The notes beneath the pieces are model-generated. The model saw only the letters and a list, made by a program, of their open reading frames with translations, did no database searches and was not told the origin of the DNA. A stretch of 22,840 nt of DNA from positions 1 to 22,840 of the forward strand of contig JACRCB010000027.1 of assembly GCA_016219165.1 (NCBI GenBank), read 5' to 3'. Numbering within the stretch: position 1 is the first letter of the stretch; each line of letters starts with the position of its first letter. The DNA comes from Deltaproteobacteria bacterium. GTDB lineage: Bacteria > Desulfobacterota > GWC2-55-46 > DRQE01. The translations under genes were made by a program, and so were the position numbers. This document shows, piece after piece, positions 22,236 through 22,840 of the stretch.

Positions 22236-22840
22236 TTAAATCGAATCGGAGGATGTTATGTCCTCTACCGTCATAATCTTTTTAAGTTTGGCGAGCGCCC
22301 GCGCCTCTATCTGGCGTATCCTTTCCCTTGTAACGCCGAACTCCCGGCCTATCTTCTCGAGCGTTTCAACCTCCCCATCGAACCCGAACCTTAAGGATAT
22401 TATCCTCCGTTCGTTCTCATCGAGAAGGGCGAGCCACGCCCTTACCTGCCCGCTCCTATTGCCAACGCTTATGGACTCAACCGGCTCCGTTGCGTTTTCG
22501 TCCTCGAGCCTGTCGAGGAGCGTTTCCTCGGTTGAACTATTAAGGACCGCGTCGATAGAGCAGGTCTTGCGCCCAATGGTGGAGAGTTTATTAAGGTACC
22601 TTCCGCTTATCCCCATCTTTGCGCAGACCTCGCTCGCCGTGGGTTCCCTCTTTAAGAACCTTCGCAATTCGCCGCCTATCTTCACCATTTTCCCCACGTC
22701 GTGCGCAACGTGGATAGGCAGCCTTACGACCATCGATTGGTTGATTATCGCCCTCTCAACGGACTGCCTTATCCAGTAGGTTGCATATGTCGAAAACTTG
22801 AACCCCCTGTTCCCCCTGAACCGCTCAACAGACCTCAAAA
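22236..22840 (-). CDS. rpoS: RNA polymerase sigma-70 family factor, RpoS-like (5' end beyond window)
   Basis: The C-terminal 200 or so residues of a group 1/2 sigma factor; the frame is open to the right edge. Region 2.3-2.4 reads RGFKFSTYATYWIRQSVERAIINQ split over 11-34 (numbering from 22838), which sets -10 recognition. Region 3 includes FLKREPTASEVCAKMGI, and region 4.2 has the helix-turn-helix LEKIGREFGVTRERIRQIEARA (160-181). The ERAIINQ stretch followed by VRLPIH is more like RpoS than RpoD, and the acidic linker ENATEPVE also resembles RpoS, but the distinction is based on a partial sequence. The gene ends 50 bases before the inverted-repeat element and may be co-transcribed with apt. 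Confidence 0.85.
   Translation of the reverse strand, partial: LRSVERFRGNRGFKFSTYATYWIRQSVERAIINQSMVVRLPIHVAHDVGKMVKIGGELRRFLKREPTASEVCAKMGISGRYLNKLSTIGRKTCSIDAVLNSSTEETLLDRLEDENATEPVESISVGNRSGQVRAWLALLDENERRIISLRFGFDGEVETLEKIGREFGVTRERIRQIEARALAKLKKIMTVEDITSSDSI

Overview
The window looks like a chromosomal stretch from a Gram-negative bacterium, probably an uncultured lineage in the Desulfobacterota/Nitrospirota neighbourhood. That placement is only an impression, from the heavy use of AGG for arginine, frequent NTGA translational coupling, GTG and TTG starts, and an RpoS-like sigma factor. Housekeeping promoters are near-perfect TTGACA-17-TATAAT. No gene here fixes the taxonomy.

Left part (1-13.5 kb, minus strand): one long polysaccharide/glycoconjugate operon. 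It starts at a consensus promoter (13468-13496) and runs off the left edge. In transcription order it encodes an ABC-2 permease and ATPase pair for polysaccharide export, a small coiled-coil protein with a tandem-repeat segment, a 1147-residue B12-type radical SAM/glycosyltransferase fusion, an SDR oxidoreductase, a glycosyltransferase-like/TPR protein, a membrane GtrB-like glycosyltransferase, a SAM methyltransferase, an NDP-sugar epimerase/dehydratase, a UDP-glucose-dehydrogenase-like protein whose catalytic Cys position is Thr, and a second SDR cut by the window edge. Seven of the ten gene junctions overlap, six of them by the 4-base NTGA arrangement.

Middle (13.5-18.7 kb, plus strand): a divergent cluster of sulfotransferase, a small membrane protein that appears frameshifted, an O-antigen ligase/polymerase-like protein, a second sulfotransferase, and a GT39-type membrane glycosyltransferase. 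Together the two halves suggest an exported, sugar-modified and sulfated surface glycan; this is inferred from gene families.

Right part (18.7-22.8 kb, minus strand): a V8/trypsin-like protease fused to a DRGH-type DNA/RNA non-specific endonuclease. Its codon use differs from its neighbours and it sits just downstream of a tRNA-Arg(CCT) gene, which suggests horizontal arrival. Then come apt and an RpoS-like sigma factor cut by the right edge. The tRNA has a perfect consensus promoter and a long terminator hairpin.

Two copies of a MITE-like element with 18-bp terminal inverted repeats (13549-13680 and 22123-22188) lie in opposite orientation about 8.5 kb apart. The first copy carries two extra GC-rich insertions. 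The points most worth following up are this element family, the radical SAM/glycosyltransferase fusion with its repeated linker motif, the coiled-coil protein with a length-variable-looking repeat, the Cys-less sugar dehydrogenase, and the protease-nuclease fusion.
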